Made by a program: the position numbers and the translations under genes. Below the pieces are notes generated by a model. It searched no databases. It saw only the letters and a program-made list of their open reading frames with translations, and was not told the origin of the DNA. A stretch of DNA of 64,000 bases, from contig NC_082684.1 of the NCBI RefSeq assembly GCF_949987515.2, positions 156,503,356-156,567,355 of the forward strand, read 5' to 3'. Origin of the DNA: Delphinus delphis (Eukaryota > Chordata > Mammalia > Artiodactyla > Delphinidae). Below, one piece after another: positions 11,251-24,239 of this stretch (within the stretch, counting starts at the first letter, position 1; each line of letters starts with the position of its first letter).

Positions 11251-12129
11251 ATGCACCACATGAAGGAACAAGATAAAACCTCACAAAGAAAACTAAATGA
11301 AGTGGAGATAAGCAACCTTCCAGGAAAAGAATTCAGAATAATGATAGTGAATATGTTGCAGGACCTCGGAAAAAGAATGGAGGCAAAGATCAAGAAGATG
11401 CAATAAATGTTTAACAAAGACCTAGAAGAATTAAAGAACAGAGATGAACAATACAATAACTAAAATGAAAACTACACTAGAAGGAAAAAATAGCAGAATA
11501 ACTGAGGCAGAAGAATGGATAAGTGACCTGGAAGACAGAATGGTGGAATTCAATGCTGCAGGACAGACTAAAGAAAAAAGAATGAAAAGAAATGAAGACA
11601 GCCTAAGAGACATCTGGGACAACATTAAACACAACAACATTCGCATTATAGGAGTCCCAGAAGGAGAAGAGAGAGAGAAAGGACCAGAGAAAATATTTGA
11701 AGAGATTATAGTTGAAAACTTCCCTAACATGGGAAAGGAAGTAGCCACCCAAATCCAGGAAGCGCAGTGAGTCCCATACAGGATAAACCCAAGGAGAAAC
11801 ACGCTGAGACACATAGAAATCAAACTAGCAAAAATTAAAGACAAAGAAAAATTATTGAAAGCAGCAAGGGAAAAATGACAAATAACATACAAGGGAACTC
11901 CCATAAGGTTAACAGCTGATTTCTCAGCAGAAACTCTACAAGCCAGAAGGGAGTGGCACAATATATTTAAAGCGATGAAAGGGAAGAACCTACAACCAAG
12001 ATTACTCTACCCAGCAAGGATTTCATTGAGATTCGATGGAGAAATCAAAAGCTTTACAGACAAGCAAAAGCTAAGAGATTCAGCACCACCAAACCAACTC
12101 TACGACAAATGCTAAAGGAACTTCTCTAA
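11251..12129 (+). pseudogene. L1 ORF1 (RNA-binding chaperone), broken
   Basis: ORF1 encodes the trimeric coiled-coil RNA-binding protein that packages L1 RNA in the cytoplasm. A candidate start lies at 11251 or 11260. A lysine/glutamate-rich coiled-coil stretch follows, including ITEAEEWISDLEDRMVEF near 11500-11550, then the RRM-like part with NIRIIGVPEGEE near 11640. A stop at 11404, a short deletion that shifts frame near 11437, a stop at 11768 and another near 11876 break it. The longest intact piece is 108 codons (11444-11770). Its end, about 60 bp before ORF2, matches L1 architecture. Confidence 0.9.
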
Positions 12130-12186
12130 GTGGGAAACACAAGAGAAGAAAAGGACCTAGAAAACAAACCCAAAACAATTAAGAAA

Positions 12187-15100
12187 ATGGTCATAGGAAC
12201 ATACATAGCAATAATTACCTTAAACGTGAATGGATTAAATGCTCCAACCAAAAGACACAGGCTTGCTGAATGGATACAAAAACAAGACCCATATATATGC
12301 TGTCTACAAGAGACCCACTTCAGACCCACGGACACATACAGACTGAAAGTGAGGGGATGCAAAAAGATATTCCATGCAAACAGAAATCAAAAGAAAGCTG
12401 GAGTAGCTATACTTATATCAGATAAAGTAGACTTTAAAATAAAGAATGTTACAAGAGACAAGGAAGGACATTACATTATGATAAAGGGACCAATCCAAGA
12501 AGAAGATATAACAATTATGAATCTATATGCACCCAACAGAGGAGCACCTCAATAAATAAGGCAACTGCTAACAGCTATAAAAGAGGAAATTGACAGTAAC
12601 AAAAGTGGGGGACTTTAACACCTCACTTACACCAATGGACAGATCATCCAAAATGAAAATAAATAAGGAAACACAAGCTTTTAATGACACAATAGACCAG
12701 ATGGATTTAATTGATATTTATAGGACGTTCCATCCAAAAACAGCAGATTACACTTCTCCAGGATAGATCACATACTGGGTCACAAATCAAGCCTCAGTAA
12801 ATTTAACAAAATTGAAATCATATCAAGCATCTTTTCTGACCACAATACTATGAAATTAGAAATCAATTACAGGGAAAAAACCGAAAACACACAAACACGT
12901 GGAGGTTAAACAATAGTTATTAAATAACCAAGAGATCACTGAAGAAATCAAAGAGGAAATCAAAAAATACTTAGAGACAAATGACAATGAAAACACGACA
13001 ATCCAAAACCTATGGGATGCAGCAAAAGCAGTTCCAAGAGGAAGTTTTTAGCTATACAAGCCTACCTAAAGAAACAGGAAAAATTTCAAGTAAACAATCT
13101 AACCTTACACCTAAAGGAACTAGAGAAAGAAGAACAGACAAAACCCAAAGTTAGCAGAAAAAAAGAAATCATAACCACCAGGGCCAAAATAAATGAAATA
13201 GAAACAAAGAAAACAATAGCAAAGATCAATAAAATTAAAAGCTGGTTCTTTGAGAAGATAAACAAAATTGATAAACCATTAGCCAGACTCATCAAGAAAA
13301 AGAGGGAGAGGACTCCAATCAATAAAATTAGAAATGGAATATAAGAAGTTACAACAGACACCAAAGAAATACAAAACATCCTAAGAGACTACTACAAGCA
13401 ACTCTCTGCCAGTAAAATGGACAACCTGGAAGAAATGGACAAATCCTTAAAAAGGTGTAACCTTCCAAGACTGGACCAGGAAGAAACAGAAAATATGAAC
13501 AGACCAATCATAAGTAATGAAATGGAAACTATGATTAAAAGTCTCCCAACAAGGGCTTCCCTGGTGGCGCAGTGGTTGGGAGTCCGCCTACCGATGCAGG
13601 GGACACGGGTTTGTGCCCCGGTCGGCGAAGATCCCACATGCTGCGGAGCGGCTGGGCCCGTGAGCCATGGCCGCTGAGCCTGTGCGTCCGGAGCCTGTGC
13701 TCCGCAACGGGAGAGGTCACAACAGTGAGAGGCCCATGTACCGCAAAAAAAAAAAAAAAAAATCTCCCAACAAACAAAAGTCCAGGACCAGATGGCTTCA
13801 CAGGTGAATTCTATGAAACATTTAGAGAAGAGCTAACACCCATCCTTCTCAAACTTTTCCAAAAAATTGCAGAGGAAGGAACACTCCCAAACTCATTCTA
13901 TGAGGCCACCATCACCCTGATACCAAAACCAGACAAAGATACTACAAAAAAAGAAAATTACAGGCCACTATCACTGATGAATATAGATGCAAGAATCCTC
14001 AACAAAATACTACCAAACAGAATCCAACAACACATTAAAAGGATCATACACCATGATCAAGTGGGGTCTATCCCAGGGATGCAAGGATTCTTCAATATAT
14101 GCAAATCAATCAATGTGATACACCATATTAACAAATTGAAGAATAAAAACCATATGATCATCTCAATAGATGCAGAAAAAGCTTTTGACAAAATTCAACA
14201 CCATTTATGATAAAAACTCTCCAGAAAGTGGGCATAGAGGGAACCTACCTCCACATAATAAAGGCCATATACGACAAACCCACAGCAAACATCATTCTCA
14301 ATGGTGAAAAACTGAAAGCATTTCCTCTTAGATGAGGAACAAGACAAGGATGTCCCCTCTCACCACTATTATTCAACATAGTTTTGGAAGTTCTAGCCAT
14401 GGCAATCAGAGAAGAAAAAGAAATGAAAGGAATACAAATTGGAAAAGAAGAAGTAAAACTGTCACTGTTTGCAGATGACATGTTACTATACGTAGAGAAT
14501 CCTAAAAATGCCACCAGAAAACTACTAGAGCTAATCAATGAATTTGGTAAAGTTGCAGGATACAAAATTAATGCACAGGAATCTCTTGTATTCGTATACA
14601 CTAATGAGGAAAAATCTGAACGAGAAATTAAGGAAACACTGCCATTTACCATTGCAACAAAAACAATAAAATACCTAGGAATAAACCTACCTAGGGAGAC
14701 TTTTGCAGACTGTATGCAGAAAAGTATAAGACACTGATGAAAGAAATTAAAGATGATACCAACAGATGGAGAGATATACCATGTTCTTGGATTGGAAGAA
14801 TCAATATTGTGAAAATGACTATACTACCCAAAGCAATCTACAGAATCATTGCAATCCCTATGAAATTACCAATGGCATTTTTACAGAACTAGAACAAAAA
14901 ATCTTAAAATTTGTATGGAGACACAGAAGACCCCAAATAGCCAAAGCAGTCTTGAGGGAAAAAAATGGTGCTGGAGGAATCAGACTCTCTGACTTCAGAC
15001 TATACTACAAAGCTACAGTAATCAAGACAATATGATACTGGCACAAAAACAGAAACAAAGATCAATGGAACAAGATAGAAAGCCCAGAGATAAACCCATG

Positions 15101-16110
15101 CACCTATGGTCAACTAATCTATGACAAAGGAGGCAAGGATATACAATGGAGAAAAGACAGTCTCTTCAATAAGTGGTGCTGGGAAAACTGGACAGTTACA
15201 TGTAAAAGAAGGAAATTAGAACACTCCCTAACACCATACACAAAAATAAACTCAAAATGGATTCGAGACCTAAATTTAAGACAGGACACTATAAAATTCT
15301 TAGAGGAAAACATAGGAAGAATACTCTTCGACGTAAATCACAGCAAGATCTTTTTGATCCACCTCCTAGAGTAATGGAAATAAAAACAAAAATAAACAAA
15401 TGGGACCTAATGAAACTTAAAAACTTTTGCACAGCAAAGGAAACCATAAACAAGACAAAAAGAGAACCATCAGAATGGGAGAAAATATTTGCAAATGAGT
15501 CAATGGACAAAGGATTAATCTCCAAAATATATAAACAGCTCAATATTAAAGAAACAAACAACCCAATCCAAAAATGGGCAGAAGACCTAAATAGACATTT
15601 CTCCAAAGAAGACATACAGATGGCCAAGAAGCACATGAAAAGCTGCTCAACATCATTAATTATTAGAGAAATGCAAATCAAAACTACAATGAGGTATCAC
15701 CTCACACCAGTTAGAATGGGCATCATCAGAAAATCTGCAAACAACAAATGCTGGAGAGGGTGTGGAGAAAAGGGAACCCTCATGCACTGTTGGTGGGAAT
15801 GTAAATTGTTACTCCACTATTGAGAACAGTATTGAGGTTCCTTAAAAAATGAAAAAATAGAATTACCATATGATCTAGCAATCCCACTACTGGGCATATA
15901 CCCAGAGAAAACCATAATTCAAAAGGACACATACACCCCAATGTTCATTGCAGCACTATTTACAATAGCCACGTCATGGAAGCAACCTAAATGCCCATCA
16001 ACAGATGAATGGATAAAGAAGTTGTGATACATATAAGCAATGGAATATTACTCAGCCATAAAATGGAACGAAATTGGGTCATTTCTTGAGATGTGGATGG
16101 ATCTAGAGAC
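12187..16110 (+). pseudogene. L1 ORF2 (endonuclease and reverse transcriptase), broken
   Basis: ORF2 encodes the nickase and reverse transcriptase that carry out target-primed integration of L1 and SINE RNA. The start at 12187 gives LNVNGLNAPTKRHRLAEWI and ICCLQETH, the endonuclease N-terminus. A stop falls at 12553. GDFNT-like sequence near 12607 and SDHN near 12837 mark later endonuclease motifs. A SINE splits the frame at 13553. The RT domain shows [21 protein letters not shown] (motif A) and FADD at 14468-14479 (motif C). A Cys/His motif, [15 protein letters not shown], lies at 15749-15802. At least several stops and frameshifts separate these blocks, so no functional protein can be made. 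The end is approximate. Confidence 0.92.
13553..13762 (+). mobile_element. CHR-family SINE inside L1 ORF2
   Basis: GC-rich cetacean-type CHR SINE with an A tail. It is flanked by TCTCCCAACAA at 13542-13552 and 13763-13773, a perfect 11-bp duplication. It lies upstream of the reverse-transcriptase core. A frame of 212 codons (13572-14210) happens to run from the SINE through its A tail into the RT domain. That is coincidental continuity, not evidence of a gene. Confidence 0.95.
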
Positions 16111-16384
16111 TGTCATACAGAGTGAAGTAAGTCAGAAAGAGAAAAACAAATATCATATATTAACGCATGTATGTGGAATCTAGAAAAATAGTACAGATGA
16201 ACCGGTTTGCAGGGCAGAAGTTGAGACACAGATGTAGAAAACAAACGTATGGACACCAAGGGGGGAAAGCCGTGGGGGGGTGGAGATGGTGGTGTGATGA
16301 ATTGGGTGATTGGGATTGACCTGTATACACTGAAGTGTATAAAATTGATGACTAATAAGAACCTGTTGTATAAAATAAATAAAT

Positions 16385-17609
16385 AAACCAGAACAATAGA
16401 AGCTACCAATCTAAAAAACAGAGAGAAATTAGACCAAGCAAAAGGAAGACAAAAAATATCTCAGGAAAGTCTGGGACTATAAAAGAAAGAGTTGTTTCAT
16501 TGGAGTCCCAGAAGGAGAGGATAAGATGAATGAGGTTGAAAAATATTTAAAGAAATAATAATGTAAAACATCCCCAATTTGGCAAGAAGTATAAACCTAC
16601 AGATTCAAGAAGCTGAGTAATCTGCAGACAGAAGAAACTCAAAGAAATCTATGCCAAAACACTTTATAGTGAAACTCCTGAAAAGGAAAAACTCTTAAAA
16701 GAAGCCATAGAAATGAAGCTTTACCTATAAAGGAAAGATCATACCAATGACTGTGGGTTTCTCATCAGAAACCATGATTTCCAGAAGGAAGCCTTGCAAT
16801 ATTTTTCAAGAGGTGAACAAAAAGAACCATCAACTGAAAATTCAATACTTAGTGAAAACCTCCTTCAGGAATAAAGGGGAAATCAAGACATTATCAGATG
16901 AAGGAAAACTAAGAGAATTTTTTTTTTGCCAACAATTCTACCCTAAAACAATGGCAAAGGAGGTTCTCTAAGCAAAAAGTAAATGATAAAGTGAGAGATC
17001 TTGGAACATCAGGAAGAAAGATTAAATACAGAAAGTGCAAAAAATGGGTAAATACAATAGATTTTCCTGATCCTCTTGAGTTTTCTAAATTTGTGTGATG
17101 ATTGAAACAAAAATTATAGCTGTCAAATGTGGTTCTCAAAGTACGTTAAGGTGATATTTAAGAAAACTACATTTTATATGGGGGAAGGTAAAGGGAAATA
17201 AGGTTTCTGTGCTTCATTTGAGTGGGTAAAATGTCAACACCAGAAGACTTTGATAAGTTATGAATACATGGTATAATATCTAGAACAACTTTTATAAAGC
17301 TACACAAAGAGATATACTCAAAAACGCCATAAGTATTTCAACATGGAATTCTTTTTAATGTTCAAGTAATTAACTAGAAGCCTGGAAAAGGGAAATAGAG
17401 AAAGAAAAATCAGAGTGAACAGAAAACAGACTTAAGCCTTAATATATCAACAATTACATCAAATGTAAATAAGCTAAATATGTTAATTAAAATACATTTG
17501 CAGAGCAGATTAAAAAAAAAAAACACCTATATGTTGTCAACACATATATAATGATATATGTATGTTAAAGGTAAAAAGTTAGAAAAAGTATACAATCAAA
17601 CATTAAGCA
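16385..17609 (+). mobile_element. Ancient L1, ORF1 to start of ORF2 (piece 2 of 4)
   Basis: Continuation of the L1 interrupted at 11086. It carries an ORF1-like run (GGAGTCCCAGAAGGAGAGGA at 16502, TCATCAGAAACCATGATTTC at 16763), an inter-ORF stretch, and the beginning of ORF2 near 17440 (AATTACATCAAATGTAAATA). The first ~20 bases are the target-site copy of the younger L1. Divergence is much higher than in the inserted L1. Confidence 0.75.
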
Positions 17610-17823
17610 GGGACTTCCCTGGTAGTCCAGCAGTTAAGACTCCGTTCTCCCGATGCAGAGAGCCCAGGTTCAATCCCTGGTCAGGTCCCACATGCCGCGG
17701 CTAAGATCCTGCTTGCTGCAACTAAAAAAGATCCTACACATGGCAATGAAGATCCTGCATGCAGCAGTGAGTGCTGCAACTAGGACACAGCCAAAAAAAT
17801 AAAATAAATAAATACTTTTAAGA
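17610..17823 (+). mobile_element. CHR-type SINE, older subtype
   Basis: It starts GGGACTTCCCTGGTAGTCC and includes GGTTCAATCCCTGG (B box). The second half is A/T-richer than the cetacean type, and the tail is AAAATAAATAAATA-like. The flanks share ATTAAGCA (17602-17609 and 17824-17831). It splits the ancient L1 within its ORF2. The start differs by a base depending on how the duplication is read. Confidence 0.85.
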
Positions 17824-20800
17824 ATTAAGCAACATAATCTAATCAACATTCATAGAATACTGCACCCAACAATAGGAAAAACCAATTTATTTTTTCAAGT
17901 GACCATGGGACATATACCAACATAGACCATACCCTGGATCATTAAACAAACATTAGCTAACAAACACACTGAAAGCATATGGGGTATGCTCTCTAACCAT
18001 AGGGAAATCAAACTAGAAATCAATAACCAAAAGATAACACGAGCATTCCAAACAAAACATCACACTTCTGAATAATTCATGGGTCAAAGAGGAAGTCTCA
18101 AAGGAAATTAAAAAAATAAAAAAAATATATAATGACCTGGATTAAAATAAAAACACAAAATCTTTATGTGATGAAGCCAAAGTGGTGCGTTTAGGGAAAT
18201 TTATAGCAATTTATGCTTGCATTTGAAAATAGGGAAAATATTAAATAATCTAAACTCCCAACTGAAGGAACTAGGAAAAAATGGAAACCAAGCAGAAGAA
18301 AGAAAATAATAAGGATTTGAGCAGAAATCAATGAAATTGAAAAAATATATAGTTCTTTGAAAATATCAATAAAATTGATAAACTTCTGGAAAGATGAATA
18401 AGGAAAAAAGAAAACACAGATTAATACTAGGAATGAAAAAGGAGATATCACTACAGACCCTGCAGATAACAAAAAATAGTAAGGGAATACTGCATACAAC
18501 TCTATACATTTCATAGCTTAGATGATATGGACCAATTCTTCAAAAAATACAGCCTATCACAACTCACCCGATATAAAATATTAATTTGAATGCCTCAGTA
18601 ACTATTAAGGAAATTGAATTGGTAGTTAAAAAATCTCCCAGAAAAAGATATCTCTAAGATCATATGATTTTAATGGAGAATTCTACCAAACATTTAAGGA
18701 AGATGTAACATCAGTAGTATATAATCTCTTCCAGGAAATGGAAGAAGAGTAACTACTTCTGCAGTGGATTTATGAAGCTGGAATTACCTTCATATCAATA
18801 TTCCTCATGAATATAGATGAATAAATTATTAACAAAATACTAGAAAGTAGAATTCAGAAATATATACAAAGAGTTATACATCAAAATTAAGTGGAATTTA
18901 TTCCAGGCTGACTGAATATTCAGAGCTCAATCAGTGTAATTTACCATATTAACCAGCTAAAGAAGACAAGTTGCATGACCACATCAACTGATGCAGAAAA
19001 ATCATTTCATGAAATTAAAAACACATTTATGATTTAAAAAAAAAACCTGAGAAAAATAGAAATGGAAGAAAACTTCCTTAACTTGATAAGATACTGACAG
19101 TTAATATTATCCTTAATGGTGAAAGATGAATGCTTTCCCTATAAGATCAGGAACAGTTGTGTCCACTCTCACCACTACTCTTTGAGATAGAACTAGAAGT
19201 AATAGCCAGCACAATATCAGAAAGGGATAAATAAAACTGTCCCTATTTGCACGTGACATGGTAGTCTACATAGAAAATCCTCAGAAATATATATATATAT
19301 ATTTATACATACATTTATGTAAAACCTCCTGGGACCAATAAGTGAGTGCAGCAAGGTCACAGAATACAAGATCATCATACAAAAATTAATTTCTACATCC
19401 TAGCAATGAACATGTAGAAAAAAAAAATTTAATGACATTTAAAATCACTGAAAAAATGAAATACTTAGAAGTAAATCTAACAAAACATCTACTGGTCTCA
19501 TGCTGAAAACTACTAAAAGCTAATGAGAGGTATGAAAGAAATTTTCAATAAATGGAGAGACATACCATGTTCATGTATTGGAGGACTCAACCTATTATAG
19601 ATGAAAATTCTCTCCCAAGTTGGTATGCAGGCTTAATGCAATTCCAGGCAAACCCCAGAAATAGTTTATGGTAGATTTAGAAAACTAAAATTTATAAGGA
19701 AATGCAAACAAAATAGAATATCTATAACATTCTGGAAAGGATAAATAAAGAACCAATTTCAAGACTTAAGTAGCTACAGTAAATAAAATTCTGTGATATT
19801 GGTGGAAGTACAGACACATAGGTCAATGGAACAAAATAAAGAACCCATAATTAGCTACACACTAGTACAGGCAACTGATTTTTGACAAAGGAGCAAAGCA
19901 ATTCAGTGGAGTAAGAATTGTTTTTTCAATAAATGGTGCTGGAGCAATTGGACATCCATAGGCAATAAAAATGAACTTCAACATAAACCTCACACCTTGT
20001 ATGAAAATTAAGTCAAAATGGATCCTAGATTTAAATGCAAAATTATAAAATTTTTAGAAGATGATAAGGGGAAAAATCTTTGGGACCTAGAACTTGGTGA
20101 AGATTTAGTAGACATGTCACCATAACGTGGACCATAAAAGAATAAAATCAATAAATTGAAACCCATCAAGATTACAATCTTTTCTCTGTGAAGAGTCTAT
20201 TAAAAGAATGAAAACACAAGTTCCGGACTGGGATAAAATATTTGTAAACCACAAATCTGACAAAGGACTCATATCTATAATATAGAAAGAGCTCTCAAAA
20301 CCCAACAGTAAGCCCCATCCCCCTCCACACACCTTCAATGCAATTAGAAAATGGGCAAAAACATGAAGAGACCTTTCACATACATAAAAAGATATAAAGG
20401 TGACACATAAGTATGTGAAAAATATAAAACATCAGTAGCTATTAAGGACATACAAATTAAGAATATGGGTTAATATACAATATTAGAACAGCTAAAATAA
20501 AAATAATGAAAATATCAAATCTGGAAAAAATGCAGAGAAATGGGATCCATAATGTATTGCTGGTGGAAATGTAAAATGATACAGCCACTCTGGAAAATAA
20601 TTTGGCAGCTTCCTGAGAAACTAAGCATGGTCTTACCTCATGACCCAGCAATTTCACTCTTGAACTGTCCCATAGGAAATAAAACTTACGTGCACACAAA
20701 GACCTGTGCAAAATTGTTCCTAGCAGCTTTATTTATAACGGCAAAAAGAAACTGGAAACAATATAAATGTCTCTTAATAGGAGTATGGTTAAACTAATGG

Positions 20801-20856
20801 TGGTATACTCATACCATCGAATATTGTTCAGCAATTAAAGAAAGGAATAAATTATT
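17824..20856 (+). mobile_element. Ancient L1, ORF2 body (piece 3 of 4)
   Basis: ORF2-like sequence in the correct order: CTCTAACCATAGGGAAATCA (endonuclease end) near 17990, the pre-RT region near 18250-18420, GAATTCTACCAAACATTTAA at 18679, ACATCAACTGATGCAGAAAA at 18981 (motif A region), CCCTATTTGCACGTGACATG at 19241 (diverged motif C, aspartate pair damaged), and TGGGATCCATAATGTATTGC near 20540. It is riddled with stops. An inverted L1 fragment interrupts it at 20857. Confidence 0.85.
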
Positions 20857-21602
20857 TTTTAACATCTTTATTGGAGTATAATTGCTTTATGATGGTGTAT
20901 TAGTTTCTGCTGGGTAACAAAGTGAATCAGCTATACATAAACATATATCCCTATATCTTCTCCTTCTTGCATCTCCCTCCCACCCTCCCTATCCCACCCC
21001 TCTAGGTGGACACAAAGCACTGAGCTGATCTCCCTGTGCTATGCGGCTGCTTCCCACTAGCTATCTGTTTTACATTTGGTAGTATATATAAGCCCATGCC
21101 ACTCTCTCACTTCGTCCCAGCTTACCCTTCCCCCTCCCCGTGTCCTCAAGTCCATTCTCTATGTCTGCGTCTTTATCTCTATCCTGCCCCTATGTTCTTC
21201 AGAACCTTTTTTTTTCTTTTTTTAGATTCCACATACATGCGTTAATATATGATATTTGTTTTTCTCTTTCTGACTTACTTTACTCTGTATGATAGTCCCT
21301 AGGTCCATCCACCTCACTACAAATAACTCAATTTCATTTCTTTTTATGGATGAGTATTATTCCATTGTATATATGTGCCACATCTTCTTTATCCATTCAT
21401 CTGTCGATGGACACTTAGGTTGCTTCCATGTCCTGGCTATTGTAAATAGAGCTGCAATGAACATTGTGGTACATGACTCTTTGAATTATGGTTTTCTCAG
21501 GGTATATGCCCAGTAGTGGGATTGCTGGGTCATATGGTAATTCTATTTTTAGTTTTTTGAGGAAACTCCATACTGTTCTCCATAGTGGCTGTATCAGTTT
21601 GC
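20857..21602 (-). mobile_element. Inverted L1 3' end, 5'-truncated
   Basis: About 746 bp of a younger cetartiodactyl-type L1 in antisense. From left to right on the plus strand it shows the complement of a short A tail, the 3' UTR (TTGGAGTATAATTGCTTTAT), and the carboxy-terminal end of ORF2 (complement of the 'cccactactgggcatatacc' region near 21510). Flanking direct repeats are AAGGAATAAATTATT (20842-20856) and AAGGAATGAATTATT (21603-21617). That makes it a standard truncated retrotransposition into the ancient L1. Confidence 0.93.
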
Positions 21603-22100
21603 AAGGAATGAATTATTGATACACTCAATAGCTTAGATGGTTGTCATGCTGAGCCAAAATTGCCAATCTCAAAAGGTTACATACTGGATGATTCCATTTA
21701 TATAACATTCTCAAAATGACAAAATTATATAGATGGAAACAGATTAATGGTTGCCAGGCATAGGGAGGGAAGGGCATTAGTGTGTGTGTGTGTGTGTATG
21801 TGTGTGTGTGTTGGGGGTGTGTAAATATAGCTATAAGTGGGTAGCACAAGAGGAATCTTTGATGGTGGAATAATTCTATATCTTGATTGTGGTGGCAGTT
21901 ACACAAATTTACACAAGTAATCAAATTACATAGAACTATATGCACACATTGTATCAATGCTAAATTCCTAGTTTTGATATTGTATTTTAATTAGGTAGGA
22001 TGCAACCATTGGGAGAAGCAAGATGAATAGTACCTCCCTCTACTATCTTTGCAACTTCTCTGAATGTATAAATATTTCAAAATAAAAGTTAAGAAAGTTA
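21603..22100 (+). mobile_element. Ancient L1, 3' UTR (piece 4 of 4)
   Basis: The 3' end of the ancient L1: GATTAATGGTTGCCAGGCAT near 21745, a TG-rich microsatellite, TTGATTGTGGTGGCAGTTAC at 21884, ACTATCTTTGCAACTTCTCT at 22041 and the terminal TTTCAAAATAAAAGTTAAG. This closes the element that begins near 10080. Confidence 0.85.
21780..21811. repeat. (TG)n microsatellite
   Basis: About 16 TG units with one TA interruption, inside the ancient L1 3' UTR. Likely length-polymorphic. Confidence 0.95.
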
Positions 22101-23829
22101 GTGCCTCACTTTTAAGAAAAGTCTGGTAACATAATTCTAAGGAGGGTTCTTGGAAAATAAGAGAGACAAAGATAGAAAATAAGAAAAGGATGAAAACATC
22201 ATAGATCTAAATAATGGGGTAAGCATCCCATTAATAGGAGTTATAGAAAGATAGGATATGGAAAACAGATGAGAAGGAATCCTTAAAGAAATAATGCCCC
22301 CACATCCCCAGAACTCATATGTATATACTCCTGGGTTCCCAAGTTCTGCTTAGTATTCATCATCGTAAATGAAAAAAATATGCAAACCATGTTACATTAA
22401 TAGGACATCAGTTAACAAAAAGATAAGCAGAATCGTCTTGAATGACACTTGATGTTAAGGCTTGCCTCACATTTTAACTCTCCGGAGCAATTAAAATGTT
22501 GCAAATTATGTTATCAACACACTATATGGCAAATTAAGTCACAGCTGAATTCCCGTATAGTTTTCGTTTTTTCACATAATAGATAGGTGTGAGATCTGTT
22601 GTAGAAGCCACAGAATTGTGAACAATAATGCTTGGTACTTTGTTTTCAGTAAACTTTACAGAGGTCATCTTGCAGTTCTGTATAATCTTCTGTGCTTTTT
22701 TAGACTAGATCATATGTAATTCAGGAGCAGATACTTTTGTTTATAGAGTAACTCAACATTCCTCTTCCTTTTTTTGGTCTTTGGTGACATCATTATATAT
22801 TCTGCATAATTTATCAACATTTATATGAGTCACTACTTAGCGATTTGGGTAGGTTCTGAGAGTATAATCTCACAGGGAAAAGTGGAATTGAGAAAACAAG
22901 ATAGAAAGAAAAGGTAATGAAAATTTAAACAAATCTCCTGGTTAAATAAAGGAACAAAAAAAAATAGAAATCAAAAGAGATATGCAAACAAGTGCTGGCC
23001 ATCTAGCAGAAATACCAATATAAAAATATATCTTTAAAAAATAAAAGTACAACATACTTCTGAGCCTATGTGTGGGTATGAATATTTTTTAAAACAGAAT
23101 TTAACTTATGTATCTACAAATAAAAAGCTTCTTAAATTTCAAAAATTAAAATCTGAATTTTTACATAAAGAGTAAAATTTATATCCAACAGTTACTGCCT
23201 ATGTTTCTGGTAATAATATTATGATCCATACAATATATATGCATATAAAATTTGAATATACAAGTTTTACACCACAGAATGTTATAATGCCATGTAAGAT
23301 TTCATTATTTATGAAATCCATAAGACCAGTTTAAAGGCTTGGTAAATATATTTATGGACACAATCAGGTTACAATCTGTATTGCAAATAGCAATTCAGTA
23401 TGAAATAACCAATAAACTTTAAATGTGGGCACATAATTTTACTTTCCAATATAATAATAGTTTAAGTAGAAGATTGAGGGAATTTTAGAAAACATAAACA
23501 TATCACAGGAGATTTTTTAAAGATTTTTTAAAACGTGTGCAGTGGATTTTTAAATAATTCCAGAGGCCATCAAATTCCATTATAATAATGTTGATTTTAA
23601 AGATTCTTTTATACCAAAAGGCGGTAAAAGAATTGGGAATATAAGTCGTGTGAATACCAGAGCTAAATTAAGGGTAAAGAACTGTCACCAGAAATGTTTA
23701 ACAACTATCCCAAGATGGCACAGTGAACTTCTGTCAGTCAGTATTAGAAACAAAAGTTCCTATTGTCAAGAACATTTTTAAGTAAAATTGTTCAATTCTT
23801 ATTTATAATATGTGTGTGGTGGCAGAGAA
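22101..23829. other. Unassigned, AT-rich 1.7 kb
   Basis: No gene or recognised repeat. Composition is strongly AT-rich, with short homopolymers and no long open frame. Confidence 0.5.
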
Positions 23830-24195
23830 AATCTCATGTGATCTTCAGCTTTATTTCCTTTATCTCTTGGGTACTCAACGAGATTGTATTTCCCAATTTC
23901 CCCTGCAATGAGGTGAGACAGATGACTGAATTCTGAGGAATGAAATGTGGTTAGGTGATGCATGGTATTTATAGGCTGTTAACTAATGCTTCCCAAATAA
24001 CCCTCCATGCTAGCTGTATGCCTTCCTGCAGAAAGGATGGTAGAACCAGTAATATAAAGGAGCTTTCCTGGGTAATTGAAATCCCATTTCTTGCTCACGC
24101 TGCCATTCTACCACCCACGTTACACTCTGATGTGAGCAAGAAATAAACCTTTATTTTGTTAACCCAAAATTATTTCGGGAGCTCTTACAGAAATT
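23830..24195 (+). mobile_element. Possible MaLR-type LTR
   Basis: The end GATGTGAGCAAGAAATAAAC followed by TTTATTTTGTTAACC, then a GGGAGCTCTTACAG segment, resembles the polyadenylation and 3' end of MLT1-class LTRs. The 5' part is weak and the boundaries are approximate. It could be another LTR class. Confidence 0.45.
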
Positions 24196-24239
24196 AATCG
24201 AACCATAATAGTAACTATCTCACTCATTTTTTGACAAAA

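Larger units (their letters stand above)
11087..16384 (+). mobile_element. Younger L1, nearly complete coding part, 5'-truncated
   Basis: A 5.3 kb L1 including a 210-bp SINE. It begins just upstream of ORF1 and runs through ORF1 (11251-12129), a short spacer, ORF2 (from 12187) and a 3' UTR, to a tail of AAATAAATAAATAAA type. The insertion site is duplicated: CAGAACAATAGAGCT near 11072-11086 and CAGAACAATAGAAGCT near 16389-16404. Much of the 5' UTR promoter is missing. Stops and frameshifts in both frames make it inactive, though it is far less diverged than the surrounding L1. Confidence 0.95.

Noticed and set aside
11431..11961. A 176-codon minus-strand frame
   Set aside because: It is the antisense shadow of L1 ORF1; its hydrophobic, serine-rich translation mirrors lysine/glutamate-rich coding on the plus strand.
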